A stretch of DNA of 64,000 nt from Leeuwenhoekiella aequorea (GCF_004104375.1 NZ_QOVM01000005.1:1-64000); one strand, 5' to 3'. Shown: positions 25,215-34,858, counted from the stretch's first letter. The notes: generated by a model from the letters alone, not told the origin. A program made the numbers and translations.

Positions 25215-25754
25215 ATGAATAGAAAATTGAAGAATAGCGAACTGGATCGTAAGTCTGTTGACGAATTTATTAAGGCTGAGAAAACTCCCATAATTATTGT
25301 TTTGGATAATATTAGAAGTCTCAATAATATTGGTTCCGTTTTTAGAACGTCTGATGCTTTTCTTATTGAAGCTGTTTATTTGTGTGGTATTTGTGCACAA
25401 CCACCCAATAAAGAAATCACAAAAACTGCACTAGGAGCTACCGAAACCGTAAGCTGGAAATATTTTGAGAATACACTAGACGCAATAGCAGAGTTAAAAT
25501 CGATGGATTTTAAAATAGCCTCAATTGAGCAAGCCGAGAACTCAGTTATGCTTGACAAGTTTGAGTATGTAGCCGCTTCTAAACTTGCAATAATTTTTGG
25601 TAATGAAGTTAAAGGGGTGAAACAGAGCGTGATCGATGTATCTGATGTGGTTATTGAAATTCCGCAGGTAGGAACAAAGCACTCTTTTAATATTTCAGTA
25701 AGTGCGGGTATCGTTTTATGGGATCTGTGGTCAAAGATGAATAAAAGTAATTAG
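25215..25754 (+). CDS. TrmH/SpoU-family RNA 2'-O-methyltransferase
   Basis: 179 residues. The three SpoU motifs are present: VLDNIRSLNNIGSVFRTSDA (motif 1, with the catalytic Arg), LAIIFGNEVKGV (motif 2) and VIEIPQVGTKHSFNISVSAG (motif 3). The fold is a SAM-binding trefoil knot (SPOUT). It transfers methyl groups to ribose 2'-OH in tRNA or rRNA; the exact nucleotide cannot be predicted. It has no extra N-terminal substrate-binding domain, so it resembles the short TrmL/TrmH class. Divergent from mutS; a -7 element abuts its start. Confidence 0.9.
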   Translation: MNRKLKNSELDRKSVDEFIKAEKTPIIIVLDNIRSLNNIGSVFRTSDAFLIEAVYLCGICAQPPNKEITKTALGATETVSWKYFENTLDAIAELKSMDFKIASIEQAENSVMLDKFEYVAASKLAIIFGNEVKGVKQSVIDVSDVVIEIPQVGTKHSFNISVSAGIVLWDLWSKMNKSN

Positions 25755-25878
25755 TATTATTATTAAAAATACAAATTGTTAAAGAATATAAAATTATATT
25801 AATACTTTCCTAAACTCGTCGATGTTTGAAATTTATTATGTCATTTTTGCGTTACCGACTTAATAAAATCCCAACATA

Positions 25879-26010
25879 ATGAACGTTAAAAATTTTGATT
25901 ATGCATCCTACGAAAAAGGTGCAAAAGATGGGCGCAAGCTAGGAGTAATGCTAGGAATAGTAATTGGTCTGGCCTTTATGATCGCCTTGTTAAGCTTTAT
26001 TTATTACTAA
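25879..26010 (+). CDS. 43-residue single-pass membrane protein
   Basis: Starts MNVKNFDYASYEKGAKDGRK, then one hydrophobic helix (LGVMLGIVIGLAFMIALLSF) ending IYY. The basic residues before the helix predict the N-terminus inside. The ORF has an ATG, ordinary flavobacterial codon use and a stop 8 bp before the converging folK-dNK end, in a gap that would otherwise be empty. Too small for family assignment; conserved small membrane proteins of this kind are often missed. Reality inferred from composition and position only. Confidence 0.5.
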   Translation: MNVKNFDYASYEKGAKDGRKLGVMLGIVIGLAFMIALLSFIYY

Positions 26011-26018
26011 TAAATAAA

Positions 26019-27146
26019 CTAGCTATTTATCAGATTTAAAATCGATAAATAATCCGCTCTGTTTTGAACAAAATCGAGCTCAGAAATATCAATTATTTTA
26101 ATTTTATCAGGGCTACTGTTTTTCATCATATTCAGATAGCCCTTATTTATTTTCAAAAGATAATTTTCTGAAATATCCCGCTCAAAAGTTCTTCCTCTCT
26201 TTTTAATGTTTTCTAGTAAACGCTCCGGATTTTGATATAGATATACATACAGATCAGGTCTGGCGATCTCTCTGTACATAATGCCGTGCAATTTTTTATA
26301 AAGGCTATATTCTTCTTCTGTAAGGGTTATGTTTGCGAAGATTAGCGATTTATAGCAATCATAATCTCCTATCATAAAATCTTTAAACAAATCATATTGG
26401 CCTATATCATCCAGTAGTTGTTGATAGCGATCTGCTAAAAATGACATTTCTAATGGAAATGCGTAGCGAGATTGATCTTCGTAAAATTTAGGAAGAAAGG
26501 GATTGTCTTTAAAACGTTCCAGAATAAGTTTAGCATTAAAATCTTCAGAAATCATTGTTGCCAATGTGGTTTTACCAGCTCCTATATTACCTTCAATTGC
26601 AATATAATTGTAAGCGCTCAAATTGTAGACTTCTTGCGGATTCTTAAGCCACCTCTGTTGCTTTTCGGGTGATTCTTTATCTGTAGTTTCTTTCAATAAC
26701 TGGCCTATTTCTTTTTTTAAGATAGGATGTTCGTATGATGTCGCTACATCATTAAGAGGAAATAATACAAAATTGCGAAGATGTAATCTGGGGTGCGGTA
26801 CTTCTAGCTTTTGAGAATTGTAAATCTTATCGCCATAGAATAGAATATCGATGTCTATTATACGATTTGTGTAGTTTGAGTCTGTAGAACGCGTGCGTCC
26901 AAGAGCTGCTTCAATTTCTAAGATAAGGTCAATAACAGTCTCACCTGCTAGACGGGTTTGAATAGCAATAACACAATTGTGAAAATCTTCACCTTCAAAT
27001 CCCCAGGACTTCGTTTTATAAACTGGAGATATTTGGGAAACACTTCCAATTTTTAGAAATATCTCATCAATGGCATTTTGGAGATTCTCAAATGAATTTC
27101 CTTGATTGCTTCCTAGAGATAAGAGTATGTTTTGTAGCGCTTTAAT
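26019..27146 (-). CDS. folK: Fused HPPK (FolK) and deoxynucleoside kinase, apparent ATT start
   Basis: One open frame encodes 375 residues. The N-terminal half is HPPK: LLSLGSNQGNSFENLQNAID, then YKTKSWGFEGEDFHNCV and RIIDIDILFYGD, which pyrophosphorylates 6-hydroxymethyl-dihydropterin in folate synthesis. The C-terminal ~210 residues are a deoxynucleoside kinase with Walker A IEGNIGAGKTTLATMI and the LID-like RGRTFERDISENYL. The fusion is known in Bacteroidota. No ATG, GTG or TTG occurs in frame before a TTG at 26696, which lies after the whole HPPK domain; an in-frame TAA sits 12 bases upstream of ATT at 27146. ATT is therefore the best start (IKALQNILLSLGSNQ), placing HPPK ten residues from the N-terminus as usual. 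Confidence 0.8.
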   Translation of the reverse strand: MKALQNILLSLGSNQGNSFENLQNAIDEIFLKIGSVSQISPVYKTKSWGFEGEDFHNCVIAIQTRLAGETVIDLILEIEAALGRTRSTDSNYTNRIIDIDILFYGDKIYNSQKLEVPHPRLHLRNFVLFPLNDVATSYEHPILKKEIGQLLKETTDKESPEKQQRWLKNPQEVYNLSAYNYIAIEGNIGAGKTTLATMISEDFNAKLILERFKDNPFLPKFYEDQSRYAFPLEMSFLADRYQQLLDDIGQYDLFKDFMIGDYDCYKSLIFANITLTEEEYSLYKKLHGIMYREIARPDLYVYLYQNPERLLENIKKRGRTFERDISENYLLKINKGYLNMMKNSSPDKIKIIDISELDFVQNRADYLSILNLINS

Positions 27147-27240
27147 GAGTCTGTAATGTTAAATAATTTAAGAGCAATTTAAGTAAAAGCGATGTACATT
27201 CTGCTAATTTTGACCACTAGAACCTAATAAATTCAAGAGT

Positions 27241-27966
27241 TTGACGCAAGCCTCAATAAGCCAAAGAGATGCAATGGCAGCTTACCGTATTTATTTTATT
27301 TTGGGAGCCTTATTTATTTGTTCTCTGGTGGTTTCTAATCTTATTTTTCAAAAGTTTTTTTATTGGGATTTTTTTGGATTATATCGTTTTGAAATTTCTG
27401 TAGGTATTTTGCCGTATCCCATTACATTTCTAATAACCGATTTGTTGAGTGAGATTTATGGTAAAAAGAAGGCTAACCAAGTCGTGACAGCAGGTATTTT
27501 CGCTTCGCTTTTTTCATTACTTATTATATATACTTCTGCTGCGGTACCGGCAACCGACTGGTCTCCGGTAAATGACGCTTTGTTTAATACGGTGTTTGGA
27601 GCTACAGCCGTTGCAGTTCTTGCCTCTATGCTGGCTTATTTATTTGCTCAGTATATAGATATTCAACTTTACCATTTTTGGAAGCGCTTGACTCGAGGTA
27701 AACATTTATGGCTACGTAATAATTTTTCAACTTTTTTTAGTCAGTTTTTAGATACGATAACAGTACTACTGTTACTATGTAGTTTTGGAAAAATTGAATG
27801 GGAGCGATTTAGTGCTTTGTTATTGAGTGGTTTTTTATTTAAAGTTCTTATTGCACTTTGTGATACGCCATTTATGTATTTAGGCGTTTATATATTTAGA
27901 AAGCGATTTAATCTTGCGCCTAATCAAGAATTAGGTTCAGAAATTGTTACGTTTCAACAAGAATAA
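27241..27966 (+). CDS. yhhQ: Queuosine precursor transporter (YhhQ/VUT family)
   Basis: 241 residues with about six membrane helices (FILGALFICSLVVSNLIFQK, FITDLLSEIYGKK, ILASM-type helix LASMLAYLFAQ, FLFKVLIALCDTPFMYLGVY). The FLITDLLSEIYGKKKANQVV segment is the family signature. Members import 7-cyano-7-deazaguanine or 7-aminomethyl-7-deazaguanine for queuosine in tRNA. The annotated start is TTG 27241; an internal ATG at 27274 also precedes the first helix and could be used. Lies 17 bp before the AsmA-like gene on the same strand, so the two may be cotranscribed. Confidence 0.88.
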   Translation: MTQASISQRDAMAAYRIYFILGALFICSLVVSNLIFQKFFYWDFFGLYRFEISVGILPYPITFLITDLLSEIYGKKKANQVVTAGIFASLFSLLIIYTSAAVPATDWSPVNDALFNTVFGATAVAVLASMLAYLFAQYIDIQLYHFWKRLTRGKHLWLRNNFSTFFSQFLDTITVLLLLCSFGKIEWERFSALLLSGFLFKVLIALCDTPFMYLGVYIFRKRFNLAPNQELGSEIVTFQQE

Positions 27967-27983
27967 AAAATTTAGAACACATT

Positions 27984-30650
27984 ATGAAAAAGATATTTAA
28001 AATTGTGGGAATCACATTGGTCGTTTTGATCGTGGCTCTCATTGCAGCTCCTTTTTTATTTAAGAGCCAGTTAGAAGATTTATTAAAAAGATCTATAAAC
28101 GAAAATATTAATGCCACTGTGGCCTGGGAAGATTTTGATCTCACATTATTTTCAAGTTTTCCAGATGCTGCGGTGCAGGTAAAAAATTTCAGCATTGTAA
28201 ATAAAGAGCCTTTTGCAGGAGATACTTTAGCCAGCGGTGAGTTACTTCAACTTGATATGGGAGTTATGCAGCTATTCAAAACTTCATCAGGAAATCCTAT
28301 TGCATTAGATGCGATAAAATTGAACAGAGCTCTTATAAATATTAAGATAGATAGTTTAGGTAACGCTAATTATGACATTGCTAAAGAAAGCGACACGCCA
28401 GAACAAGATACTATAGCAGACAATAGCGGGAGTTTTAAGTTTGATATTCAGCATTATGAGCTGAATGATTCTCGGATAAATTATTTAGATGAAAGCACTA
28501 AAACTTATTTAAGGCTTAGTGAAGTAAATCACGAGGGGACGGGTGACTTTTCTGCAGCTGTCTCAAATTTAGATACTAAAACGGAAGCCTTAGCTTCATT
28601 CAATTTTGATGGCGTTAATTATCTAAATAATAATAAAATAAAATTAGATGCGCTTATCGAGATGAATTTACCAGAGCAGCGATATACGTTTAAAGAAAAC
28701 GAATTGCTTGTGAATCAATTACCCCTGGTTTTTGCTGGTTTTGTACAAATAAATGAAACCAATAATGAGCTGGCTCTTGCTTTTGAGACACCCTCAAGTG
28801 ATTTTAAAAATTTCTTGGCTGTAATTCCTGAAGTCTATGCAAAAAATCTTGATGGTGTAATCACTACCGGTGATTTTACTGTAAACGGAAAAATTAATGG
28901 TATTGTTGATGAAACACATATTCCTCAATTAGATATTCAGGTAAAATCAAACAATGCCTCTTTTAAATATCCTGATTTGCCTAAGACGGTAGAAGATATT
29001 GTAATTGATATGCAGATTTTAAATGAAACCGGAATTGTTGAAGACACTTACTTAAGTTTGGGGAATTTAAATCTTAGAATAGATGAGGATGTCTTTAATG
29101 CAAAAGGGCGAATAGATCGTTTAACCACAAATCCGTTAATTGATTTGGCTTTAAAAGGAAGGTTAAATCTGGCCAACCTTGAAAAGGCTTATCCACTGGA
29201 ACTCGATCAAGACCTTAACGGAATGCTTACCGTAGATATGACCGCCAATTTTGATATGGAAAGTGTAGATAAAGAGCAGTATCAAAATATAAAAAGTAGC
29301 GGTACGGCTAATTTAAAAGATTTTAAATACGTATCTCCAGAGTTGCCTAATCCGCTTAATATTGCAGCGGCTAATGTGAAGTTTAATCCGGGAACAATTA
29401 CCATCGAGAACCTGACTGCACAAACAGGTAAGACAGATCTGTCTGCAAAAGGTACCATTGAAAATTTAATCCCATTTTTGCTTTCTAAGCAAGATTTAAA
29501 AGGGCGTTTTTCAGTCAATTCTCAAACAATTAGTTTAAGTGATTTTAGCGTGATAGAAGCCCAAACTACTACTTCTACAGAAGCTAAAACTAAAACAGCA
29601 ACTTCTAAACAGGCATCAATAAAAATCCCATCATTTTTAGATGCTGGAATTGATTTTTCTGCCGGAAAAGTTCTTTATGATAATATTACTCTTTCTAATG
29701 TAAAAGGAAATATTACCATTAAAGATGAGACAGCTAGCTTAAATAATGTTCAGTCAGATATTTTTGGAGGAGCAATCGCATTACAAGGAAATGTAAGTAC
29801 AAAAACTGCAACGCCAACCTTTGGGATGGATCTCAATCTCAAAAGTGTAGATATAAGTAAATCTTTTGAAGGTTTAGAAATGCTTCAGCAATTTGCGCCT
29901 ATTGCAAAGGCACTACAGGGTGCATTGAATACAACAATAAGTCTAAAAGGAAACTTGTCTGATGATTTAACTCCCGTTCTTTCTTCTTTAGGAGGTAATG
30001 CCCTTGCTCAATTACTTACGGTGAAAGTTGATCCTGAAAAAATGAAATTACTAAATGCGCTCGATGGAAAATTAGATTTTATTAATCTTCAAAGTATAGA
30101 CCTTAGTAATTTAAAAACCCAACTGAGTTTTAATGAGGGTCTGGTAACCGTAAAGCCATTTGATTTTAATGTGAAGGGCATCAACGTGGGTGTTAGCGGA
30201 ACACATAGTCTTGAGAATACTATTAATTACGTATTAAATTTGAAAGTGCCAGGTACTTTCTTAGGTTCAAAAATCGGAAGTACGTTGTCAAGTCTAAGCA
30301 ATACCGATTTAGATAAGTACACAGTAGATTTACCGGTAAACTTATCGGGAAGTTTTACAAGTCCGCAAGTAAATGTAAACATGCAACAAGCAGTTACAAA
30401 CCTTACTCAGCAAATTGTAGCTACTCAAAAAGGAAAACTTCAACAGCAGGGTGAAGATAAAATTAAAGATGTTCTAGGAGGTTTGCTAGGTGGTAAAAAG
30501 ACAGCTCAAGATACATCAGCGACTGTCAATAAACCAAAAGATTCAGTTGTGACTAAACCCTCTACCACAACGGTAGTCAAAGATGTTCTGGGAGGTTTAT
30601 TTGGTAAAAAGTCTAAAGCTGCAGATACTACTAAAACCGGAAATAATTAA
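27984..30650 (+). CDS. AsmA-family envelope protein
   Basis: 888 residues. One N-terminal membrane anchor (IVGITLVVLIVALIAAPFLF) precedes the AsmA domain (LEDLLKRSINENINATVAWE, SSFPDAAVQVKNFSI). A long beta-rich middle with repeated strand patterns suggests the extended groove typical of AsmA-like proteins. The C-terminal AsmA_2-type region (~560-770: GNVSTKTATPTFGMDLNLKS) precedes a low-complexity tail with two near copies of KDVLGGLxG[KG]K. Family members reside in the envelope and are linked to outer-membrane phospholipid transport. A strong terminator follows. Confidence 0.85.
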   Translation: MKKIFKIVGITLVVLIVALIAAPFLFKSQLEDLLKRSINENINATVAWEDFDLTLFSSFPDAAVQVKNFSIVNKEPFAGDTLASGELLQLDMGVMQLFKTSSGNPIALDAIKLNRALINIKIDSLGNANYDIAKESDTPEQDTIADNSGSFKFDIQHYELNDSRINYLDESTKTYLRLSEVNHEGTGDFSAAVSNLDTKTEALASFNFDGVNYLNNNKIKLDALIEMNLPEQRYTFKENELLVNQLPLVFAGFVQINETNNELALAFETPSSDFKNFLAVIPEVYAKNLDGVITTGDFTVNGKINGIVDETHIPQLDIQVKSNNASFKYPDLPKTVEDIVIDMQILNETGIVEDTYLSLGNLNLRIDEDVFNAKGRIDRLTTNPLIDLALKGRLNLANLEKAYPLELDQDLNGMLTVDMTANFDMESVDKEQYQNIKSSGTANLKDFKYVSPELPNPLNIAAANVKFNPGTITIENLTAQTGKTDLSAKGTIENLIPFLLSKQDLKGRFSVNSQTISLSDFSVIEAQTTTSTEAKTKTATSKQASIKIPSFLDAGIDFSAGKVLYDNITLSNVKGNITIKDETASLNNVQSDIFGGAIALQGNVSTKTATPTFGMDLNLKSVDISKSFEGLEMLQQFAPIAKALQGALNTTISLKGNLSDDLTPVLSSLGGNALAQLLTVKVDPEKMKLLNALDGKLDFINLQSIDLSNLKTQLSFNEGLVTVKPFDFNVKGINVGVSGTHSLENTINYVLNLKVPGTFLGSKIGSTLSSLSNTDLDKYTVDLPVNLSGSFTSPQVNVNMQQAVTNLTQQIVATQKGKLQQQGEDKIKDVLGGLLGGKKTAQDTSATVNKPKDSVVTKPSTTTVVKDVLGGLFGKKSKAADTTKTGNN

Positions 30651-30667
30651 GTGATTTTATATTGCAT

Positions 30668-30695
30668 AAAAAAGCACCCATTGGGTGCTTTTTTT
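30668..30695. terminator. Bidirectional terminator between the AsmA-like and OmpA/PD40 genes
   Basis: AAAAAGCACCC pairs with GGGTGCTTTTT with A and T flanks; it serves both convergent genes. Confidence 0.88.
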
Positions 30696-30715
30696 ATATG
30701 TACTTATTAATAAGG

Positions 30716-32665
30716 TTAGAAGCTTATCACTATAAATTCTGACCTTCTATTTAATTGGTGTTGCTCTTCGGTACAATCAGAATTATTACCACAGTCATTT
30801 ATCAATTCGGTTTCTCCGAAGCCTTTACCTGAAATTCTACTGGCATCAATTCCTCTACTTATAATATATTCTGCGGTAGAACGTGCGCGTTTATCAGACA
30901 GGCTTAGGTTGTAACTGTCGTTTCCGCGGCTGTCTGTATGGGATCTTACTTCAATTACAAGGCTAGGATTGGTTTCCATTACGGCAAGAACTTTAACGAG
31001 CTCTATTGCAGCATCAGGACGTATGTTGAAGCGGTCAAAATCAAAATAAATAGGATTAAGTTTCAGCAATTTGGCTAAATCATCTCCTTGATTAATTTTT
31101 GTAATTCTAGGCTCCAATAATAAATCAACCACCATAGAATCTCCATTTGCTTTAGGAGTTGTTATCAACTGTTCTGCAGCATAATAATTAGGTTCTTCTG
31201 CTCTAATAAGTATTTCCTGATCACACAATGGATTTAAGGAATATCTACCTTGTGCATCTACTGTCGTCGTCTCTATTGTCTTCCCATTTAGATCTACCAC
31301 ACTCACGGTTGCCGTAGGAATAGGTAATAAAGTTAACTTGTCTTTTACTGTACCAGTAACTGCAACTTCACAAACGGGTAGAGGTACCGGTGTTCTTGAA
31401 AATTTGAAAATATCGTCACTTCCCATTCCAAAATATCTATTGGTAGAAAAATATCCAGTGTTGTTATATTCATCAACGATAAATCCAAAATCATCCTGCG
31501 GACTATTAATAGGCTTCCCTAAATTAATTACATACGCAACATCACCATTTTTTTTAGTAGCAACTACATAAATATCTAAACCCCCTAAGCCAGGACGGCC
31601 ATCTGATGAGAAATAAAGATTTCCTTTTTTACTGATATATGGAAAATTTTCTCGGCCTTCCGTATTAATGATAGGTCCGAGGTTTTTAGGTTCGCTGTAT
31701 TCATTATCTCCTAAAATGTCAACTACCCAGATATCAGATAATCCTTCGCTACCTGGCATATCTGAAGCAAAATATAGTTTTTTATTATCTGGACTAAGCG
31801 ATGGATGTGATACCGAATAATTGTCATCGTTAAATGGCAATTCTTTGGGAGTGCCCCAAGAGCCATTTTGCTTTACAGATTTGAAAATCTTCAATCGTAT
31901 AGTTCCGCTTTTATCTGCTCGCTTTACGCCTTGACTAAAGTTATTACGTGTAAAATACATTGTATTTCCATCTGCGGTAAATGATGGTGAAGACTCATGA
32001 AAGCGTGTATTTATATTTTCAGCAAACTTTTCTACTTTTCCAAGATCACCGGTTTCAATATCTATAGGTGCTTGATAAAAATCTAAAAAGGGTTCGTTAT
32101 TCCAGGTGTGAATATATTTTTTTCCCGTTCCGGTATCTCTTGAAGACGAGAAAATAAGTTTATTCTCATAAATCATAGGTCCAAAATCTGAATAGCGCGA
32201 ATTTGTTCTTCTTAGATTTTCAACCTCATATTCACTATCACTGTAGCTTATCTCTTCAAGATAGTCGGGTTCTTTATTAAAAAGTTCAGCACGTGAATCA
32301 CCTCCTTTGAGGCGACGAAATTCTTTCATCATCTCATCAGATTTATCGTACTGCTGAAGTGCTTTTAATGATTGAGCATATCTAAAAACATACTCAGGAG
32401 TTATAGTTTCAGGATATTTATTAAATAACTTATCAAACCATTTAGCACTTTCCTCGTATTTAGCATTGAAATAATATGAATCTCCGAGTTTTTGAAACAA
32501 CTCTTCAGACTCATAGCCCTCATTAGCTAGTCTCAAATAAATTTTTTGAGCATCTATAAAGGCGTAGCTCTCAAATTTTTTGTCTGCTTTGTTCAATTCC
32601 TTATCCTGCCCAAAAAAACAAAAGGGCATTGCAAAAAGTACCACCAGGGTAAATAACTGTTTCAT
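30716..32665 (-). CDS. OmpA-family protein with TPR and PD40 (WD40-like) repeats
   Basis: 649 residues from ATG 32665, chosen because MKQLFTLVVLFAMPFCFFGQ is a signal peptide; in-frame upstream starts add a non-signal extension. Order: TPR-like helices (~20-130), PD40 beta-propeller blades (e.g. NKLIFSSSRDTGTGKKY, NTMYFTRNNF, KKLYFASDMPGSEGLSDIWV), a CarboxypepD-regulatory-like beta domain (AVTGTVKDKLTLLPIPTATV), and a C-terminal OmpA peptidoglycan-binding domain (YFDFDRFNIRPDAAIELVKV; EVRSHTDSRGND). This architecture is shared with the T9SS-associated protein PorE and with proteins next to PorP/SprF, but no PorP-like gene is adjacent here. Confidence 0.88.
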   Translation of the reverse strand: MKQLFTLVVLFAMPFCFFGQDKELNKADKKFESYAFIDAQKIYLRLANEGYESEELFQKLGDSYYFNAKYEESAKWFDKLFNKYPETITPEYVFRYAQSLKALQQYDKSDEMMKEFRRLKGGDSRAELFNKEPDYLEEISYSDSEYEVENLRRTNSRYSDFGPMIYENKLIFSSSRDTGTGKKYIHTWNNEPFLDFYQAPIDIETGDLGKVEKFAENINTRFHESSPSFTADGNTMYFTRNNFSQGVKRADKSGTIRLKIFKSVKQNGSWGTPKELPFNDDNYSVSHPSLSPDNKKLYFASDMPGSEGLSDIWVVDILGDNEYSEPKNLGPIINTEGRENFPYISKKGNLYFSSDGRPGLGGLDIYVVATKKNGDVAYVINLGKPINSPQDDFGFIVDEYNNTGYFSTNRYFGMGSDDIFKFSRTPVPLPVCEVAVTGTVKDKLTLLPIPTATVSVVDLNGKTIETTTVDAQGRYSLNPLCDQEILIRAEEPNYYAAEQLITTPKANGDSMVVDLLLEPRITKINQGDDLAKLLKLNPIYFDFDRFNIRPDAAIELVKVLAVMETNPSLVIEVRSHTDSRGNDSYNLSLSDKRARSTAEYIISRGIDASRISGKGFGETELINDCGNNSDCTEEQHQLNRRSEFIVISF

Positions 32666-32904
32666 TCTAACTCGCATATGACTGAGTTTTTTAAAATTTA
32701 ATCGGGGGACGTAGGAGGGGTTAAATATAGCTAAAATTATACCAGTCAAATATACTATTACAAAGCTATTTTAATCGGGGTGTTTTAACTGTTTTTCAGA
32801 TATTTAATGCATTAGTAGTTTAGTAGTAAAAGAGTTAAAAAAATCAACTTTTTATAAATATAATTAATAAATAAACAGATTAATTTCTCGTTTAATATCT
32901 ATCT

Positions 32905-32912
32905 TATATTTG
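32905..32912 (+). promoter_or_regulatory. -7 element TATATTTG upstream of the nitroreductase
   Basis: Exact TANNTTTG match, 15 bp before the ATG at 32928. No clear -33 TTG. Confidence 0.4.
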
Positions 32913-32927
32913 CTTAAAAATTAAATT

Positions 32928-33485
32928 ATGATACTAGATAAAATAAAAAGTCGGAGATCTGTGTTTCCTAATCAGTTTAATGCAGAACCTATTTCGAAAG
33001 ATAAAATCGCAACATTACTTGAGGCTGCAAATTGGGCGCCCAATCATGCTAAAACAGAACCTTGGAGATTTAAAATTTTTAAAGATGATGCTCTGGAGCT
33101 ACTTACTGAAATATTAAGATCTGGTTATACAAAAACAACTACTCCAGAAAATTTTTCAGAATTAAAATTGAATAAGAGTATTGAGAAGGTGATGCAAAGT
33201 GGAGCAGTAATCGCAATTTGCATGCAACGTGATCCTAAAGCGAGGATTCCAGAGTGGGAAGAAATTGCTGCAGTGGCTATGGCTGTTCAAAATATGTGGT
33301 TAACTGCAGGAGAATTAGGTCTTGGTGGTTACTGGAGTTCTCCAGGATTTATCTCAGAACTATCAGATGAACTACAATTAAGTGCAGGGGAGCGTTGCCT
33401 TGGATTTTTCTATCTGGGTTCTTTTAGTGGACCTGCAAATGAAGGTGTGCGTACTCCTATTGAAGATAAAATCACCTGGAAGTAA
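32928..33485 (+). CDS. Nitroreductase-family NAD(P)H flavoprotein (YdjA-like)
   Basis: 185 residues, the short-form length of the family. The N-terminal KSRRSVFPNQF box and ANWAPNHAKTEPWRFKIF are the FMN-binding signatures; AAVAMAVQNMWLTAGELGLG and GYWSSPGF are the second FMN segment, and LGFFYLG the last strand. It would be a homodimeric FMN enzyme reducing nitro compounds or quinones with NAD(P)H; the natural substrate is unknown. It is monocistronic, bounded by its own promoter-like element and a strong terminator. Confidence 0.9.
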   Translation: MILDKIKSRRSVFPNQFNAEPISKDKIATLLEAANWAPNHAKTEPWRFKIFKDDALELLTEILRSGYTKTTTPENFSELKLNKSIEKVMQSGAVIAICMQRDPKARIPEWEEIAAVAMAVQNMWLTAGELGLGGYWSSPGFISELSDELQLSAGERCLGFFYLGSFSGPANEGVRTPIEDKITWK

Positions 33486-33500
33486 AACTTGGTGTTGATA

Positions 33501-33543
33501 AAATGCAAAAACCCGGAAAGTACTTTCCGGGTTTTGCATTTTA
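33501..33543. terminator. Bidirectional terminator
   Basis: A long hairpin (AAAACCCGGAAAGT and exact complement, extended by AAATGC/GCATTT with one bulged A) lies between the converging nitroreductase and aminotransferase genes. Confidence 0.88.
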
Positions 33544-33555
33544 AAATTCTATCAA

Positions 33556-34686
33556 CTAGTCTAGAAACTCTAGAATAGTTTTAGTGATATAATCTATTTG
33601 TTCATCATCTAACTCTGTATGCATAGGCAGCGATATAACTTCTTCAACAAGCATATTTGTTACAGGAAAATCTGCTTCATTGTAACGTGAATCTGCATAT
33701 GCCTTTTGTTTGTGAAGTGGAATTGGGTAATACACACCACATGGGATATCATTTGCATTTAAATGCTTAACTAACGCATCACGATCAGAATTTTTTAATC
33801 TCAATGTATATTGATGAAATACGTGACAGTCACAAACATCGCAAATCATAGGTACTGTGATCTTGTCGTGATGTGATAATTTTTGAGAATACTTTCTGGC
33901 AGCCTCTCTTCTTTTAAAATTATAACTATCTAGTAAGGGTAATTTTGCGCGTAATACTGCAGCTTGTATAGAATCTAATCTAGAATTAACACCTACCACG
34001 TCGTGGTGGTAACGTTCATACATACCGTGATTTACAATCCCTCTAATGGTATGAGCAAGATCATCATCATTAGTGAAAATTGCTCCGCCATCACCATAAC
34101 AACCTAAATTTTTTGATGGAAAAAATGATGTGCTCCCTACGTGTCCAATGGCTCCTGTTTTTACGGTAGTGCCATCTTTTTGAGTGTAATTTGCACCAAT
34201 TGCCTGAGCATTATCCTCTATTACATATAGATTATACTCTTTAGCGATTTCCATTATGGCATTCATATCGGCTACCTGACCAAAAAGATGGACTGGCACG
34301 ATGGCTTTTGTTTTTGGAGTAATAGCACGTCGAATTGCATCTACATCAATATTAAAACCGTGTGGATTTACATCTACAAGTACTGGGGTAAGTTGCAATA
34401 ACGCGATCACCTCTACGGTTGCTGCAAATGTAAAATCTGCTGTAATAACTTCATCACCAGGTTTTAGGCCAAGTCCCATCATCGCAATCTGTAGTGCATC
34501 TGTGCCGTTTGCACAAGGGATTACGTGTTTTACGCCTAAGTACTCTTCAAGTTCTTTTTGAAAAGAATGAACTTCGGGACCATTAATAAATGCAGTTGTG
34601 TCAATTACTTCTTGAATAGAGCGGTTTACTTGCTCTTTTATAGGTTCGTATTGACCTTTAAGGTCAACCATTTGAATTTTTCTCAT
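33556..34686 (-). CDS. DegT/DnrJ/EryC1/StrS-type sugar aminotransferase
   Basis: 376 residues. The PLP pocket is clear: ANGTDALQIAMMGLGL (phosphate cup), YVIEDNAQAIGANY (Asp to the pyridine N), and SFFPSKNLGCYGDGGA with the Schiff-base Lys. The C-terminal PYPIPLHKQ-type box is present as YYPIPLHKQKAY. Closest in feel to WbpE/VioA-like enzymes that transaminate a nucleotide 3- or 4-keto sugar for LPS O-chain or related glycans. The KDO transferase gene next door fits an envelope role, but donor and sugar cannot be fixed from sequence. Confidence 0.9.
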   Translation of the reverse strand: MRKIQMVDLKGQYEPIKEQVNRSIQEVIDTTAFINGPEVHSFQKELEEYLGVKHVIPCANGTDALQIAMMGLGLKPGDEVITADFTFAATVEVIALLQLTPVLVDVNPHGFNIDVDAIRRAITPKTKAIVPVHLFGQVADMNAIMEIAKEYNLYVIEDNAQAIGANYTQKDGTTVKTGAIGHVGSTSFFPSKNLGCYGDGGAIFTNDDDLAHTIRGIVNHGMYERYHHDVVGVNSRLDSIQAAVLRAKLPLLDSYNFKRREAARKYSQKLSHHDKITVPMICDVCDCHVFHQYTLRLKNSDRDALVKHLNANDIPCGVYYPIPLHKQKAYADSRYNEADFPVTNMLVEEVISLPMHTELDDEQIDYITKTILEFLD

Positions 34687-34858
34687 AGATTTTTATTCAG
34701 CAAAAAAAGCACGATGATCATCAAGGTTACAGATAATGCTTTAGCATTAAAACTATAAAATAATCAAGATGACTATTATCTAAAATCGGTTGCTTTTCTG
34801 GTTAGCAAAAATACAAAATAACAATCCGCTAAGCAATTCCTTTTTTAGCGTAAAACGC

